Assembly (NCBI GenBank): GCA_905221605.1
Contig: CAJNDS010002518.1
Location: forward strand, 184,001-248,000
Source: Symbiodinium natans
Lineage: Eukaryota > Sar > Dinophyceae > Suessiales > Symbiodiniaceae
Length of the DNA: 64,000 bases
Direction of reading: 5' to 3'
A program made the translations under genes and the position numbers. This document shows positions 62,522 to 64,000 of this stretch, piece after piece. The number at the start of each line of letters is the position of its first letter. Position 1 is the stretch's first letter. Under the pieces are notes generated by a model. The model was given only the letters and a program-made list of their open reading frames with translations, was not told the DNA's origin and made no database searches.

Positions 62522-63656
62522 CTTTGCTGCCGCCGCCTCTTCCCTGGCGAGCCTGCTGGGAGCCGGCCCTCCGCCCGGCCCCGGTGCCGCAGAAGGCTGG
62601 GCTTAAGGGGTATAAGGAGGGACCCCCAGAAGGGACCCTGAATCTTATTCCCTTATATGACTGTAGATATATATATATATATATTTTTTTTTTTATATAT
62701 AGAGTCCCTATATACCTAAGTTGCCCCTAAAGATCCCCAAATAACCCCTAAGGGCCCCTAAGATCTGTTCTGTCACACTGATGCCATGAAAGGGGATTCC
62801 GAACAAAGACTCCGTAGGCTCTGAGCTGCCAGCATCACTTTCGGTGGAGCTGCCCCCGCACTGGAATCTGCAACCTGGGGAGGCACGGTTTGGGGATTGC
62901 TTTCGTCGAAAGCTCCTTGGGCAGTTTGGAGCGCAGGCAGAAGCGGACGGGTGGACCGAGACATGGGCGAAGATGTACATAACGTAGAGAAGGAAGAGAG
63001 TCAAAGCGAGTCGCGAAGATATAGGGATTACAGTAGCAGCCTGCAGCTGCATGTAGTGAGATGTGTCTTCGTTGTTGAGATGGTCTGACGGATCGTGGTC
63101 GGGATCTCGAGTTCTCGCCCTCACTGCGCAGAGGCTGTCGAGGTGCGCACGCTCGAGGCGGTTGAAAACAGCAACAAGTACGGGTGGACGCCGTGGAAGC
63201 GGGGCGTGGCTCAGCTCACAGAGTTTTTTCCTTGGGGAAAGGCGACCGCCTACTTGATGTAGGCAGCATCCCTCAATCCTGAAGCCCTAAAGCCTAGGCC
63301 CGAACCCCCCCCATCTTCAACCTCAGCTCTGTATCCGTACAATGCTATGAAACCTCCGCCTACAATTTCAGACATCCCATCGCAGTCCCTCAAAGGTCCG
63401 AAGCTTCTTTTTTGGGCGGTGGGGGGGGGGGGGGGGGGGGGGGGGGTGGGGCAGTGACTAAACCCTAACCCCTAACCTAAACCCTAAACCCCAAACCCTA
63501 AACCCTAAACCCTAAACCCTATGGACCATCGGGATTGCGCTAGGTCGCCGGCGACTCCTTTGGCATCGCGAGCCCCGCTGGCGAGGCGCTGGCGGCGCAC
63601 GCCGTGCGGAGGCCAAAGGGGCCGGACCTGCTCCGCCTACCTGGCGAGCTGCCAAG
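62522..63656 (+). CDS. Unknown gene, two candidate exons
   Basis: Not recognised. About 62522-62595 reads FAAAASSLASLLGAGPPPGP then GAAE up to GAAG|GC. 63544-63656 (TAG|G acceptor, AAG|GC donor) reads VAGDSFGIASPAGEALAAHA then VRRPKGPDLLRLPGELP. Both are GC-rich at third positions and flanked by telomere-like arrays. The intervening kilobase has a TA-rich tract, so the link is uncertain. The gene may continue past the window end. Confidence 0.42.
63419..63452. repeat. Poly-G tract
   Basis: About 27 consecutive G, then TGGGG. Confidence 0.9.
63458..63522. repeat. CCCTAAA array
   Basis: About nine heptamers ending 22 bases before the exon at 63544. Confidence 0.93.
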
Positions 63657-63660
63657 GCTT

Positions 63661-63710
63661 GGAACCCTAAACCCTAAACCCTATAAACCCTAAACCCCAA
63701 ACCCTAAACC
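63661..63710. repeat. CCCTAAA array
   Basis: About seven heptamers beginning five bases after the exon end at 63656. Confidence 0.9.
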
Positions 63711-64000
63711 TTAATCCTTCGGCCTTTTAAGGCTTTCCACGTTAGAAGGGTCATGGCTTGTTTGGCGGGGATGAGACAGACCCGAAACCCTCGGAGGACA
63801 ATTCCTGCGGCAGTCAGCATAGCAAAGCCCAGCTGTAAAGGTATACCTTATGCTGTTTTAGGGGCTTGTTTGGGGGAGGTCTTAGACGTGGCATGTTAGA
63901 CAGTTTTTGGATCATGGCTGTTTTTTTGGGGCACCCTAGAACTACTACGAAACGGGTCCCGGTTTTGCTTGCGGATGTCGAAGTTGCCCTAAACTCTAAA
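63711..64000. other. Window end, no gene assigned
   Basis: Mixed-composition DNA with no coding-like frame; it ends in a decayed CCCTAAA unit. Confidence 0.35.

Overview
The window reads as nuclear DNA of a core dinoflagellate. Three things in the sequence point there. The plant/dinoflagellate-type telomere heptamer (CCCTAAA/TTTAGGG) is scattered through the whole 64 kb in both orientations. Genes are split into many very short exons whose acceptors are almost always AG|G and whose donors are mostly GC, with some GT and GA. All genes I can assign lie on the + strand, as in dinoflagellate unidirectional gene arrays. I see no bacterial features, CRISPR array, rRNA or convincing tRNA. Because ORF length says little in such DNA, I found genes by joining AG|G...|GC/GT/GA exons and comparing the joined peptides with families I know.

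Layout: 0.6-1.4 kb, exons of an unknown gene. 2.24-6.87 kb, a 14-3-3 gene in at least 15 exons, with junctions fixed by near-ungapped family alignment. 9.98-14.37 kb, a glycine-zipper membrane protein gene with two hydrophobic modules; one of its introns (12.88-14.23 kb) holds a complete CCCH zinc-finger ORF. 16.15-19.03 kb, a glutathione S-transferase gene in about 13 exons. 19.4-21.4 kb, unknown genes. 22.02-22.80 kb, an intronless ORF with a PB1-like head and an 11-residue-repeat coiled coil. 23-46.8 kb, mostly unassigned exons, gene ends, decayed repeats and long telomere-like arrays. 47.87-48.68 kb, a two-exon gene for a basic, probably nuclear protein. 49.8-50.8 kb, unknown. 52.57-54.74 kb, an M35-type (Asp-zincin) metallopeptidase gene. 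55.7-58.6 kb, a cysteine-rich gene. 59-63.7 kb, further exon candidates.

Repeats dominate the space between exons. Where a repeat can be placed relative to a mapped gene, it sits in an intron: telomere-like arrays fill introns of the 14-3-3, GST and 47.9-kb genes. Three dispersed element families (A, a foldback element of about 110 bp; B, an element of about 80-105 bp; C, about 100 bp) also occur. The intron of the 47.9-kb gene is almost exactly one family-B element plus telomere units, flanked by an 11-bp direct repeat, which suggests that introns here are created or colonised by mobile elements. The genes look like housekeeping and accessory genes, with no sign of a shared pathway.

Main limits: start codons of most multi-exon genes are uncertain, several exon groups may belong to the same or different genes, and all family calls rest on remembered family patterns without a database search.
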